From Planctomycetota bacterium (GTDB lineage: Bacteria; Planctomycetota; Phycisphaerae; Sedimentisphaerales; Anaerobacaceae), in the NCBI GenBank assembly GCA_022567055.1, contig JADFHU010000007.1, positions 1-21,773 of the forward strand: 21,773 nucleotides of DNA, read 5' to 3'. The notes beneath the pieces were generated by a model. That model was not told where the DNA came from. It searched no databases and was given only the letters and a program-made list of their open reading frames with translations. Shown here piece after piece: positions 1 to 7,431 of the stretch. A program made the position numbers and the translations under genes. Every line of letters starts with the position of its first letter. Position 1 is the stretch's first letter.

Positions 1-48
1 ACCTTCGGATTCGAAGTCCGCGACTCTGTCCAATTGAGCTACGGGCGC
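1..48 (-). tRNA. tRNA-Arg (anticodon UCG), partial at window edge
   Basis: Read on the minus strand, the sequence starts GCGCCCGTAGCTCAATTGGA, a standard tRNA 5' end with U8 and a canonical D-arm. It continues to an anticodon loop CTTCGAA, giving anticodon UCG (positions 14-12), which reads the Arg codon CGA. The T-arm and acceptor 3' half lie outside the window. The base pair at the foot of the anticodon stem is a G-A mismatch. A near-consensus promoter sits just upstream at 69-98. Confidence 0.9.
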
Positions 49-68
49 GTTCGATTCTAAGGTTAGAT

Positions 69-98
69 CATATAACCCCTTCCATCACTGCCTGTCAA
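69..98 (-). promoter_or_regulatory. Promoter of tRNA-Arg
   Basis: On the minus strand a perfect -35 box TTGACA (98-93) is followed 18 bp later by TATATG (74-69). Transcription would start about 60, roughly 12 nt before the mature tRNA 5' end at 48, as expected for a stable-RNA gene. The box match and spacing are seen directly; use as a sigma-70 promoter is inferred. Confidence 0.6.
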
Positions 99-273
99 TC
101 GTCAAATCTTGGACCTCTTGAGGGCCTGCGAGCTGGAAAACAAAGTGTATGTTTTTTCTCTAGATACCATCCAGATCGTGGGCGCGATCCGCACGCGTAA
201 GGGCTGCGATGCCATGGTGTGTTTGGATGCCGGGGACGTGGAGATGAATGGTTGAGGAAGGCCACTGATTCTG

Positions 274-499
274 CTAGGCTCTGTCTGAAAGCTCCGTCGT
301 CGGCTTGAGAGCGAGCAATTTTTTCGTCTGGCAAAGACGGCGAAGCAGGCGATGTTGGTTCTATCGTCGATGCAGCCGGATGCCGCCATGCGGACAACTG
401 CGGCTGCCTTGATCCGACAGTAGCTGCGACGGCAGCAGGTATAACAATTCAAGAAAAAGGGCCGCTCGACGCCAGATCGAGATTTCAGACAGAGCCTAG
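274..499. mobile_element. MITE-like element with 13-bp TIRs and CTAG flanks
   Basis: GCTCTGTCTGAAA at 278-290 is repeated exactly as its reverse complement at 483-495. Each copy is immediately bounded by CTAG on the outside (274-277 and 496-499). The result is a 218-bp element with 13-bp terminal inverted repeats and what may be a 4-bp target duplication. CTAG is itself palindromic, so it could equally be part of the repeat, giving 17-bp TIRs. Reading frames cross the element but show no recognisable transposase. The best explanation is a non-autonomous insertion or internally deleted insertion sequence, possibly mobilised by an IS5-like transposase encoded elsewhere. Together with the tRNA promoter it accounts for the gene-free stretch 49-552. 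Confidence 0.55.
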
Positions 500-552
500 A
501 ATCGGCTTTGTCGAAGCCGTGCGGTATTCAATTGATTCGGTTCTCAAGTGTT

Positions 553-915
553 ATGATAGATCCGGACACTCCATCGAATGCACCGGTTGTGTACAAGACC
601 ACGCTGTCATCCGGTGGGACTTGGGTCTCCGGGATCTACGCAAGATTCGTCACCCCTGACAGAAACCGCCCACAGGACAGTCTCGTCGTAGTTCCCACCG
701 ACGTGAGTGCCCTTGACGAGCAGCACAAGCGCGGAGCGGTGGTCGCCCAAAATGTGTATGCGGTGCCCCTCGACCTCATCATGGGTCAACTGAATCGGAC
801 CGCAGCATTGACAGTTCTGCTTAGGAGCCCTGAGCACGGAATGAGAGAAGAGCACATCAGCCAGATCCTGGACAGCTTAGAGAGCATCGCCGAGCACTAT
901 ATCGTTCCGGCCTAG
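553..915 (+). CDS. Hypothetical protein, 120 aa
   Basis: I do not recognise this protein. From the ATG at 553 it has 120 residues, is soluble and mixed in character, with no signal peptide, membrane helix or cysteine motif. The middle (residues about 40-85) is rich in beta-prone valines and the C-terminal third looks helical and acidic (EEHISQILDSLESIAEHY). The frame stays open upstream to a TTG at 508, just outside the MITE-like element, but neither start has a clear Shine-Dalgarno sequence, so the N-terminus is uncertain. It is flanked by the element on the left and by the convergent gdhA on the right. The stop codon lies within the left arm of a small inverted repeat at 909-934. Confidence 0.6.
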   Translation: MIDPDTPSNAPVVYKTTLSSGGTWVSGIYARFVTPDRNRPQDSLVVVPTDVSALDEQHKRGAVVAQNVYAVPLDLIMGQLNRTAALTVLLRSPEHGMREEHISQILDSLESIAEHYIVPA

Positions 916-934
916 CCCCACGGTCGCCTAGGCC
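909..934. repeat. Inverted repeat between convergent genes
   Basis: GGCCTAG (909-915) pairs with CTAGGCC (928-934) across a 12-nt loop and includes the stop codon of the upstream hypothetical gene. It lies between two convergent genes, where a bidirectional terminator would be expected. There is no U-tract on either side, so intrinsic termination is doubtful. Confidence 0.3.
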
Positions 935-979
935 AATGGGGCCAACAGCGGTGTTTTCGTCCAACTGGCCATGTCACAG

Positions 980-2278
980 CTAAGGGAAGATGCCTCTCAT
1001 TTCATAGACTTCGTTGATGTGTTCGAGGGCGGCGCAAGTGGAAGCCACACGCAAATCACATTGCTGCTGCTTGGCCATGTCCTTGACCCGGCGCGCCGCT
1101 TGTGTCAACACGCGCTTCAATCGCCTGTCGACCCGGTCCAAGTCCCAAGTCTCAGATTGGCGATTCTGTTTCCATTCGAAATAACTGACGGTAACACCAC
1201 CCGCATTGCAGAGCACTGCAGGCAGGATCTTGGTGCCTTCCCCAAGTAAGTAGGATTCAGCCTCCTGTTGTAAGGGCAAGTTCGCCGCCTCGACGATGAC
1301 TTTGCACCTAAGCCATTCGGCTTTTTCTAGATCGACCATTTGTTCCAAGGCGGCCGGAATGAACAAGTCCACGCGTTGGCAATAGAATTCTTCCTCCGAT
1401 ATCGGGTCGGCGAGAGGAAAGCCAGAAATGCTGCCATGTTCCTGGACATGCCGGTCCAAGGCAAAGGGATCGATGCCCTTTTCCTCGTAGAGGGCACCGG
1501 TATGATCGGCGACGGCCTTCAGCGTGCATCCTCTTTCGTGTAACAACTTGCTGGTCCACGACCCCACATTACCGAAGCCGACAATGGCGAATGTACACTC
1601 ATGGATGGACATGCCGTACTCCGGCAGCATCTCCTCGAGCACGTAGACCAAACCCTGCCCGGTTGCCTTTTCCCGGCCCATGGATCCGCCAAAAGACAGG
1701 GGCTTTCCTGTGACCACACTCAACCCCGACACTTTTCGCTTTGTGTCAAGATTGATGTAGGTGTCTGCCATCCACGCCATGACCTGGGCATTCGTGCCGA
1801 CATCGGGCGCAGGCATATCGACGTCGGGCCCAATGTTCGTGCCCAGCGCACTGGTGAAGCGCCTGGTCACTCGCATCAACTCATCCGACGAGAGTGACCG
1901 TGGATCGAACTGAACACCCCCCTTGCCACCCCCCAAAGGAAGCCGCATCAGCGCGCACTTTACCGTCATGATCGCTGCCAAGGCCTTGATGTGATCCAGA
2001 TGAACGGAATTGTCGTAGCGGATGCCCCCCTTGTAAGGTCCCAATACATTGTTGTGTTGGACTCGATACCCCTTGAACAACCGCACTGAACCGTCGTCCA
2101 TGGATACGGGAAAATGCACGATCAATTCATTCTTGGGCTGGGACAGTATGAGCTTGAGCCTTTTCGGCAACTCAAGACGATCCGCGCCGTCCAGAATACT
2201 ATCGATCGTTTGAAAGTAAATGTTGTCCTTCGCGTAGGTAAAACCCAACTCTTCAAAAATGGCCTGCGCAGAACTCAT
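980..2278 (-). CDS. gdhA: Glutamate dehydrogenase (Glu/Leu/Phe/Val dehydrogenase family)
   Basis: Interconverts glutamate with 2-oxoglutarate and ammonium in the cytoplasm. Visible family signatures are the N-terminal dimerisation domain with GPYKGGIRY, the catalytic-lysine segment LPLGGGKGGV, DMPAPDVGTN, and the dinucleotide-binding motif VGFGNVGS, followed by AANLPL and NAGGVTVSYFEW near the C-terminus. At 432 aa it matches the usual hexameric GDH length. NAD versus NADP preference cannot be assigned with confidence. I chose the ATG at 2278, preceded by GGGGTGA; an in-frame GTG at 2284 adds two residues. It starts 2 bp after the argF stop codon, so it is very probably translated from the arg operon mRNA. 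This suggests a role in supplying glutamate for arginine synthesis or ammonium assimilation. Confidence 0.95.
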   Translation of the reverse strand: MSSAQAIFEELGFTYAKDNIYFQTIDSILDGADRLELPKRLKLILSQPKNELIVHFPVSMDDGSVRLFKGYRVQHNNVLGPYKGGIRYDNSVHLDHIKALAAIMTVKCALMRLPLGGGKGGVQFDPRSLSSDELMRVTRRFTSALGTNIGPDVDMPAPDVGTNAQVMAWMADTYINLDTKRKVSGLSVVTGKPLSFGGSMGREKATGQGLVYVLEEMLPEYGMSIHECTFAIVGFGNVGSWTSKLLHERGCTLKAVADHTGALYEEKGIDPFALDRHVQEHGSISGFPLADPISEEEFYCQRVDLFIPAALEQMVDLEKAEWLRCKVIVEAANLPLQQEAESYLLGEGTKILPAVLCNAGGVTVSYFEWKQNRQSETWDLDRVDRRLKRVLTQAARRVKDMAKQQQCDLRVASTCAALEHINEVYEMRGIFP

Positions 2279-2280
2279 TC

Positions 2281-3186
2281 TCACCCCAGCAACTTGGCGA
2301 GCAGTGCCCGCTGGAAATGCAGTCTATTCTCGGCCTGATCAAAGATGACGGAATTGGCAGACTCGGCAATGTCGTCGGTGATCTCATATCCCCGATGGGC
2401 AGGCAAGCAATGCATAATCTTGGCGTCCGGCGCGTGGGAGAGCAAGTCGGCGTTGACCTGGAACCCGGCGAAATCCGCGACACGCCGTCGCGTTTCCTCT
2501 TCCTGGCCCATACTCACCCAGGTGTCTGTATAGACGACGTCCGCACCGGTGACGGCTTCGACGGGATCGCTGTGCAGAGACAGGCAGGGCCGGTCCCGGT
2601 TGACACGACGGCTGGTCTCCCCGTCAAGCTCATACCCGGCCGGCGAGGCAATCGCCATGGTCATGTCGAACTTCGCGGTCACGAAGGCCAGAGACCGAGC
2701 GACGTTGTTGCCGTCCCCGATGAAGGCTATCTTCTTGCCGGCGAGAACGCCCAGATGCTCACGGATGGTGAGGACATCCGCCATGGCCTGGCAGGGGTGG
2801 GACCAGTCGCTGAGGGCGTTGATGACGGGGACACCGGCATGTTCAGCCAGCTCTTTGAGGGTCTGATGGGAGAAGGTCCTGCACATAATCCCATGCACAT
2901 AGCGGCCAATGACCCGCGCGACATCTTTGATGGGTTCGCGCTGACCGAGGATGCCGATGTCGTCGGGCTTGAGAGTGATGCCGGATCCGCCCAAATCCGT
3001 CATGGCGATCTCAAAGCTCATCCGCGTGCGCAGGCTGGCCTTTTCGAAGATCATGGCCAGCACCTTGCCCTCCAAGCTCCGCTTAAGTGTGCCCTGCTTG
3101 TCCCGCCGCTTGAGTTCGGCGCTCAGCGTGAGGAGTTCGTCGAGTTCCTCTGCCGAACTGTCGTGGACGCATAGGAAATGGTTCAT
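2281..3186 (-). CDS. argF: Ornithine carbamoyltransferase
   Basis: Condenses ornithine with carbamoyl phosphate to give citrulline. The 301-aa protein has the carbamoyl-phosphate loop as SLRTR (residues 51-55, in FEKASLRTRMSFE), the HPCQ motif, the ornithine-binding DTWVSMGQE, and the catalytic HCLPAHRG near the C-terminus. The ornithine-specific motifs distinguish it from aspartate carbamoyltransferase. The open frame extends well upstream, but that part is antisense-type noise inside argD. The ATG at 3186 overlaps the argD stop codon as ATGA, the expected coupled start. It is the third gene of the argB-argD-argF-gdhA operon. Confidence 0.96.
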   Translation of the reverse strand: MNHFLCVHDSSAEELDELLTLSAELKRRDKQGTLKRSLEGKVLAMIFEKASLRTRMSFEIAMTDLGGSGITLKPDDIGILGQREPIKDVARVIGRYVHGIMCRTFSHQTLKELAEHAGVPVINALSDWSHPCQAMADVLTIREHLGVLAGKKIAFIGDGNNVARSLAFVTAKFDMTMAIASPAGYELDGETSRRVNRDRPCLSLHSDPVEAVTGADVVYTDTWVSMGQEEETRRRVADFAGFQVNADLLSHAPDAKIMHCLPAHRGYEITDDIAESANSVIFDQAENRLHFQRALLAKLLG

Positions 3187-4370
3187 GGCGTGCCCTCTTC
3201 CATGACACCGGTCAATATCTCGATGGCGCTGTCGATCTGCGCTTCGGTGGCGATCATGGGCGGCATGAAGCGAAGCACGGATTCGTGCGTACAGTTGATG
3301 CGGAGACCCCGCTCGAGGCAGCGATTGACGATCTCGGCGCCCGGGATGGTCAACTGAACTCCCACCATGAGGCCTTGCCCCCGCACGCCTTCGATGACGG
3401 AGAAGCGCTCTTTCAGCGCGAGCAACTTGCGCTGGACATAGCCCCCCACCTCTATCGCATTGCGGAGGAGACCCTCTTCTTCGATGGCCTCGATGACTGC
3501 GACGGCTGCCGCGCAGGCCAGGGCATTGCCGCCGAAGGTCGAGGCGTGTGTACCGGGCACCAGAGATTTGGACACGATTTCGGTGGCCATCATGGCGCCG
3601 ATCGCCACGCCGCCACCCAAGGCCTTGGCCATGGTCATGATATCGGGCTCCACCTCGTAGTGTTGGTAGGCAAACCATTTGCCCGTCCGTCCCATGCAGG
3701 TTTGAACCTCATCCAGGATCATCAGGGCACCATGCTGGGTGCAGAGGGTCCGGATGGCATCCAGGTATTCGACACTGGCGGCACGAATGCCCCCTTCTCC
3801 CTGGATGGGTTCGATCATGACGGCGGCCACCTCATCGGTGAAGGCCGATTCCAGCGCGGCGATGTCATTGAGGGGCACGTAGGAGAAGCCGGGCAGGAGC
3901 GGCAGAAAACCCTCATGATGCTTCGGTTGCCCGGTGGCCGTGAGGGTCGCCAGGGTGCGACCGTGAAAGCTGCCCTCGACGGTAATGAACCGGTACTTGG
4001 CCGGCTCGGTATGCAGGCGGGCCAGTTTCATGGCAGCCTCATTGGCCTCCGCCCCGCTGTTGCAGAAGAAGCACTTGCCCCCGAATGCCCGTTCACTGAG
4101 CAGTTGCGCGAGTTGCCCCTGAGGTTTCGAGTAAAACGTATTGTCGATATGGATGAGTTCACCCGCCTGCCGACGCAGCGCCTCCACTACTTTGGGGTGA
4201 CAGTGGCCGAGCGCGCTGACCGCCCATCCCGGGAACATGTCCAGAATCCGTCGGCCTTCGCTGTCGAACAGGTAGCATCCCTCACCCTTGACGATCATGC
4301 GCGGCAGCCGTGGATAGTTGCCGATGACAAACTTCTCGAATTGACTGATGACCTCTTCAGTCACGTTCAT
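3183..4370 (-). CDS. argD: Acetylornithine aminotransferase (class III, PLP)
   Basis: Transfers an amino group from glutamate to N-acetylglutamate semialdehyde, giving N-acetylornithine. The 395-aa protein shows the class-III fold motifs in order: WAVSALGHCHP, FFCNSGAEANEAAMKLAR, GSFHGRTLATLTATG, LMILDEVQTCMGRTGK (the Asp that contacts the pyridine nitrogen), and the PLP lysine in MAKALGGGVAIGA. The ATG at 4370 is preferred because GGAGAAG lies just upstream and it gives the family's usual N-terminus. Two in-frame ATGs further upstream (4385, 4406) lie inside argB. It overlaps argB by 14 nt and argF by 4 nt. The arg context makes acetylornithine the likely substrate, although such enzymes may also act on succinyl-diaminopimelate. 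Confidence 0.95.
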   Translation of the reverse strand: MNVTEEVISQFEKFVIGNYPRLPRMIVKGEGCYLFDSEGRRILDMFPGWAVSALGHCHPKVVEALRRQAGELIHIDNTFYSKPQGQLAQLLSERAFGGKCFFCNSGAEANEAAMKLARLHTEPAKYRFITVEGSFHGRTLATLTATGQPKHHEGFLPLLPGFSYVPLNDIAALESAFTDEVAAVMIEPIQGEGGIRAASVEYLDAIRTLCTQHGALMILDEVQTCMGRTGKWFAYQHYEVEPDIMTMAKALGGGVAIGAMMATEIVSKSLVPGTHASTFGGNALACAAAVAVIEAIEEEGLLRNAIEVGGYVQRKLLALKERFSVIEGVRGQGLMVGVQLTIPGAEIVNRCLERGLRINCTHESVLRFMPPMIATEAQIDSAIEILTGVMEEGTP

Positions 4371-5259
4371 GCCGGACTTCTCCATTCCGCACGATTTGCG
4401 TGCCAATGCCCATTTCCGTGTAGATCTCTAAGAGCAGAGAGTGGGCGATACGCCCGTCGATGATGTGGGCCTTGCCAACCCCATTGTCCATTGCCGTCAA
4501 ACAGGCCTCCACCTTGGGCAACATCGCCCCGGTGATGATGCCCGACTCGATCATCTCCTCGATCTTCGTCTTGTTCAGACTCGAAATGCAGGTGGAGGGG
4601 TCTTGCACGTCCTGACGAATGCCGTGCGTATCGCTGACGACCACGAGCTTTTCGGCCCGGACGGCGGCGGCCACCCGACCGGCGGCGCTGTCGGCATTGA
4701 CATTGAGCTTGCCCCCGGCCTGGTCTCGAGCCAGCGAGGCAACGACCGGGATCGTCCCATCCGAGCAGAGCGTGGTGAGCAGGTGATGGTTGACATCCTG
4801 TACCTCACCCACCAGACCCAGATCGAGCTTTCGCCCTTCCTCACTCTCAAGACGCAGGCGTGCGGCAAAGAGAACACAACTGCTCAAGGAGTGCAGTGCC
4901 ATGGGTTTGCAGCCCATTTCCGCCAACAGCGTGCAGATGGGCGTATTCACCTCATGCACCAGGGTATGCTCCGCGATCGTCAGCGTGCGCTCGTCCGTAT
5001 ATCGATGGCCCTGGACCCAGACAGGCTCCAAGCCCGCCGCGCTCATGGCCCGCGTAATCGCCTTGCCGCCCCCGTGTACGATGATGGGACGCATGCCCAC
5101 CGTGGCCATGAACGCAATATCTTTGACGAGCTTTCGCTGGAGCGTCGCGTCATCCAGCACGCTGCCCCCCAGCTTGATCACCACGATTTTACCGCGAAAG
5201 GCCCGAATGTACTCCATCGCCTCGACCAGCGCGACGGCTTTGGCAATTGCCTGCTCCAT
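4357..5259 (-). CDS. argB: Acetylglutamate kinase
   Basis: Phosphorylates N-acetylglutamate, the usual control point of arginine synthesis. The 300-aa amino-acid-kinase fold is shown by VVIKLGGSVL near residue 29, IIVHGGGKAI, the substrate region GHRYTDERTLTIAEH, and NVNADSAAGRVAAAV. An N-terminal helix precedes the first strand (AIAKAVALVEAMEYIRAF). In this family such a helix marks the hexameric, arginine-inhibited enzymes, so feedback inhibition by arginine is likely (inference). The ATG at 5259 lacks a strong Shine-Dalgarno sequence but is the first start after the promoter at 5296-5324, and MEQ fits the family. It is the first gene of the operon. Confidence 0.95.
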   Translation of the reverse strand: MEQAIAKAVALVEAMEYIRAFRGKIVVIKLGGSVLDDATLQRKLVKDIAFMATVGMRPIIVHGGGKAITRAMSAAGLEPVWVQGHRYTDERTLTIAEHTLVHEVNTPICTLLAEMGCKPMALHSLSSCVLFAARLRLESEEGRKLDLGLVGEVQDVNHHLLTTLCSDGTIPVVASLARDQAGGKLNVNADSAAGRVAAAVRAEKLVVVSDTHGIRQDVQDPSTCISSLNKTKIEEMIESGIITGAMLPKVEACLTAMDNGVGKAHIIDGRIAHSLLLEIYTEMGIGTQIVRNGEVRHERD

Positions 5260-5295
5260 GGTATGGGTCCCGAAAACTAATCAGAAAAACAGAGA

Positions 5296-5324
5296 AGTAT
5301 AGTCGTACGACGGTCATCCGTCAA
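5296..5324 (-). promoter_or_regulatory. Promoter of argB-argD-argF-gdhA, with palindrome in the spacer
   Basis: On the minus strand TTGACG (5324-5319) and TATACT (5301-5296) are separated by exactly 17 bp, a near-consensus sigma-70 promoter about 37 bp before the argB ATG. The spacer contains a perfect 10-bp palindrome GTCGTACGAC at 5302-5311, abutting the -10 box, a position where a repressor would block polymerase. It does not resemble the ArgR box, so any regulator is unknown. Confidence 0.6.
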
Positions 5325-5344
5325 GGTTTAATCGTTGATGGGCA

Positions 5345-5416
5345 GTCTGTAAGTCTGTAAGTCTGTAGGTCCGTGGGTCTGTAGGTCGGTAGGTCTGTGG
5401 GTCCGTGGGTCTGTCG
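5345..5416. repeat. Tandem 8-bp array, nine units (consensus GTCTGTRG)
   Basis: Nine contiguous octamers: GTCTGTAA twice, then GTCTGTAG, GTCCGTGG, GTCTGTAG, GTCGGTAG, GTCTGTGG, GTCCGTGG and GTCTGTCG. Positions 1, 2, 3, 5 and 6 (G, T, C, G, T) are invariant. The array lies between the divergent argB and carbamoyltransferase promoters. A shorter array of the same unit runs in the opposite orientation at 5466-5489. Confidence 0.85.
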
Positions 5417-5465
5417 TCAGTGGCCACCGGCTCCTGATCGCAAATAGTAGAATGCGGATCACAAC

Positions 5466-5489
5466 CCATAGACCCAAAGACCCACGGAC
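5466..5489. repeat. Three inverted copies of the same 8-bp unit
   Basis: CCATAGAC, CCAAAGAC and CCACGGAC are reverse complements of the octamer family at 5345-5416. As a result GGGTCCGTGGGTCT (5399-5412) and AGACCCACGGACCC (5478-5491) form a perfect 14-bp inverted repeat with a 65-nt loop. This could fold as a cruciform, or as a hairpin in a transcript. Confidence 0.75.
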
Positions 5490-5510
5490 CCCCGATGACC
5501 AATCACCACC

Positions 5511-5539
5511 TTGAAAGCCCCGAGGGAATACCCTAAGAT
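5511..5539 (+). promoter_or_regulatory. Candidate promoter of the carbamoyltransferase module
   Basis: TTGAAA (5511-5516) and TAAGAT (5534-5539) are spaced 17 bp apart. They lie about 55 bp before the preferred ATG at 5594 and diverge from the argB promoter. AGGGAATACCCT within the spacer is a small inverted repeat. The boxes match well, but activity is inferred. Confidence 0.45.
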
Positions 5540-5593
5540 GGTCCGTCTTGTCAGCATCGAAGAATGGTCGATGGGACTATAGACACGCAAGCC

Positions 5594-7420
5594 ATGAGAA
5601 TTCTCGGGATATCGGCATTCTATCACGATAGCGCGGCGGCACTCCTCGATGACGGACGAATCGTGGCTGCGGCGCAGGAAGAACGGTTCACGCGCAAGAA
5701 GCACGATCGTGATTTTCCCAGCCACGCCATCCGCTATTGCCTGGAGGCGGCCGGCTGCGGGGCGGCGGACATCGATCTGGTGGCCTTCTACGAGAAACCC
5801 TTGCTCCGCTTTGACCGGCTCCTGGAGACCTACCTGGCCTATGCTCCGCGCGGTTTTTTCCAATTCCTCAAGAGCCTGCCCGTGTGGCTCAGGCAAAAAC
5901 TGCATCTGCCCAAGGAGATGGACGACGCGCTGCAGGGACAGTACAAGGGCCGATACATCTTCATAGAACATCACGAGTCCCATGCCGCCAGCGCCTTCTT
6001 TCCCAGTCCCTTCGATCGGGCCGCGATTATGACACTGGATGGGGTGGGCGAATGGGCCACGGCCAGCTTTGGCACCGGTCAAGGCGGCAGGATCGACCTC
6101 TCTCATGTGATCCACTTTCCCCACTCCCTGGGGCTGCTCTATTCCGCCTTTACCTATTACGTGGGCTTTCGAGTCAATTCGGGGGAGTACAAACTCATGG
6201 GACTCGCCCCCTACGGCGAACCCAGGTTTAAGGACCTGATCCTGAGGGAACTGCTCGACCTCAAGGAGGATGGCTCCTTTCGCCTCAACATGCGCTACTT
6301 CCCCTATGGCTATCGCATGGTGATGATTAATCAGGCGTTTGAGAAACTCTTCGAGGCCCCGGCCCGAAGGGCCGAGACCGCCATCACGCAACACACCATG
6401 GATGTGGCCGCCTCGATCCAGAGCGTGACCGAAGAGATCATGCTGCGGATCGCCAAGCACGTGCACCGTGTGACGGGAGAAAAAAACCTGGTGCTCGCCG
6501 GTGGGGTGGCCTTGAACTGCGTGGGCAACGGCCGCATTCTGCGTGAGAGCCCCTTCGAGGAGATCTGGATACAGCCGGCCGCCGGCGATGCGGGCGGCGC
6601 GCTGGGTGCCGCGCTCTTTGTCTGGCACCAACTCCTGGACCGGGAACGGTCGACTGACGGTCGGGACCAGCAGCAGGGCTCGCTCTTAGGCCCCTCTTTT
6701 TCGGATCCTCAGATCAAAGAGACGCTGGATCGTCTCGATGCGAAGTATGTCCACGTTGAAACGGATCAGGAGCTGTACCGCCAGGTCGCCGACCTGATCG
6801 GCTCTGAAAAGGTGATTGGTTGGTTCCAGGGCCGCATGGAGTTCGGCCCACGGGCGCTCGGCAATCGCAGCATCATCGGCGATGCCCGTAGCGAAAAGAT
6901 GCAGAGTGTCATGAATCTCAAGATCAAATTCCGCGAGTCCTTCCGGCCCTTTGCCCCCTGCGTGCTCCGGGACAAGGCTCAGGACTATTTCGATCTCGAC
7001 CCGGAACATGAAAGCCCCTACATGCTGATCGTGGCCCCCGTCAAAGAGGACCGGCGGCTGAAGAACCAGGAGAACGGCCAAGGATTGAAGAAGCTCGAAA
7101 CCAAGCGCAGCGAGCTGCCGGCCATCACCCATGTCGATTATTCCGCGCGGATACAGACGGTGGACGAGACACGTCACCCCCGACTGTTCGGTCTCATGAG
7201 TCAGTTCGATCGGCGGACCGACTGCCCGGTCGTGATCAACACCAGCTTCAACATTCGCGGGGAACCCATCGTCTGCACGCCGCAGGAGGCCTACCACTGT
7301 TTTATGGCCACGGACATGGATTGTCTGGTCTTGGGCAATTACCTGCTGCACAAAGACCGGCAAGCGCAACTCCAACAGCACCACATCGACCGATACAAGG
7401 GGCAGTTCAGCCTCGACTGA
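5594..7420 (+). CDS. NodU/CmcH-family carbamoyltransferase
   Basis: Enzymes of this family transfer a carbamoyl group from carbamoyl phosphate to a hydroxyl of a sugar, antibiotic or other small molecule, through a carbamoyl-adenylate. The 608-aa protein has both halves. The N-terminal half begins RILGISAFYHDSAAALL and includes the metal-binding segment HHESHAASAFFPSPF and TLDGVGEW (actin-like/Kae1-type fold). The C-terminal half carries the signature GRMEFGPRALGNRSI. MRILGIS at 5594 is the usual family start; an in-frame ATG at 5564 adds ten residues, and neither start has a strong Shine-Dalgarno sequence. It is followed 11 nt later by an SxtJ-family gene and then a DUF5989-type gene, a set often seen together near polysaccharide or glycolipid loci. 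No glycosyltransferase is visible here, so the substrate is unknown. Confidence 0.93.
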   Translation: MRILGISAFYHDSAAALLDDGRIVAAAQEERFTRKKHDRDFPSHAIRYCLEAAGCGAADIDLVAFYEKPLLRFDRLLETYLAYAPRGFFQFLKSLPVWLRQKLHLPKEMDDALQGQYKGRYIFIEHHESHAASAFFPSPFDRAAIMTLDGVGEWATASFGTGQGGRIDLSHVIHFPHSLGLLYSAFTYYVGFRVNSGEYKLMGLAPYGEPRFKDLILRELLDLKEDGSFRLNMRYFPYGYRMVMINQAFEKLFEAPARRAETAITQHTMDVAASIQSVTEEIMLRIAKHVHRVTGEKNLVLAGGVALNCVGNGRILRESPFEEIWIQPAAGDAGGALGAALFVWHQLLDRERSTDGRDQQQGSLLGPSFSDPQIKETLDRLDAKYVHVETDQELYRQVADLIGSEKVIGWFQGRMEFGPRALGNRSIIGDARSEKMQSVMNLKIKFRESFRPFAPCVLRDKAQDYFDLDPEHESPYMLIVAPVKEDRRLKNQENGQGLKKLETKRSELPAITHVDYSARIQTVDETRHPRLFGLMSQFDRRTDCPVVINTSFNIRGEPIVCTPQEAYHCFMATDMDCLVLGNYLLHKDRQAQLQQHHIDRYKGQFSLD

Positions 7421-7431
7421 AAGCGCACGAG

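Noticed and set aside
95..452. Two minus-strand open frames through the MITE-like element
   Set aside because: Neither product shows DDE-transposase motifs or plausible composition, and both run through the terminal inverted repeat.
2317..3174. 285-codon plus-strand open frame over argF
   Set aside because: Antisense shadow of argF with no recognisable domain and no ribosome binding site.
3187..3678. N-terminal extension of ornithine carbamoyltransferase
   Set aside because: The open frame continues into argD, but the extra sequence is Arg/His-rich noise, and the ATGA overlap with the argD stop defines the start.
3285..4463. 392-codon open frame on the plus strand
   Set aside because: It is antisense to argD, a well-supported aminotransferase. 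Its translation is low-complexity (His/Gly/Asp-rich) and shows no family motif, as expected from GC-rich third positions.
4441..5280. 279-codon plus-strand open frame over argB
   Set aside because: Antisense shadow; argB has clear kinase motifs in the other strand.
5345..5416. CRISPR-like array
   Set aside because: The units are contiguous 8-mers with no spacers, so this is a simple tandem repeat. No CRISPR array or cas gene was seen in the window.
5459..6631. 390-codon minus-strand open frame over the carbamoyltransferase
   Set aside because: Shadow of the NodU-type gene. It also runs through the inverted octamer repeats, which argues against coding.
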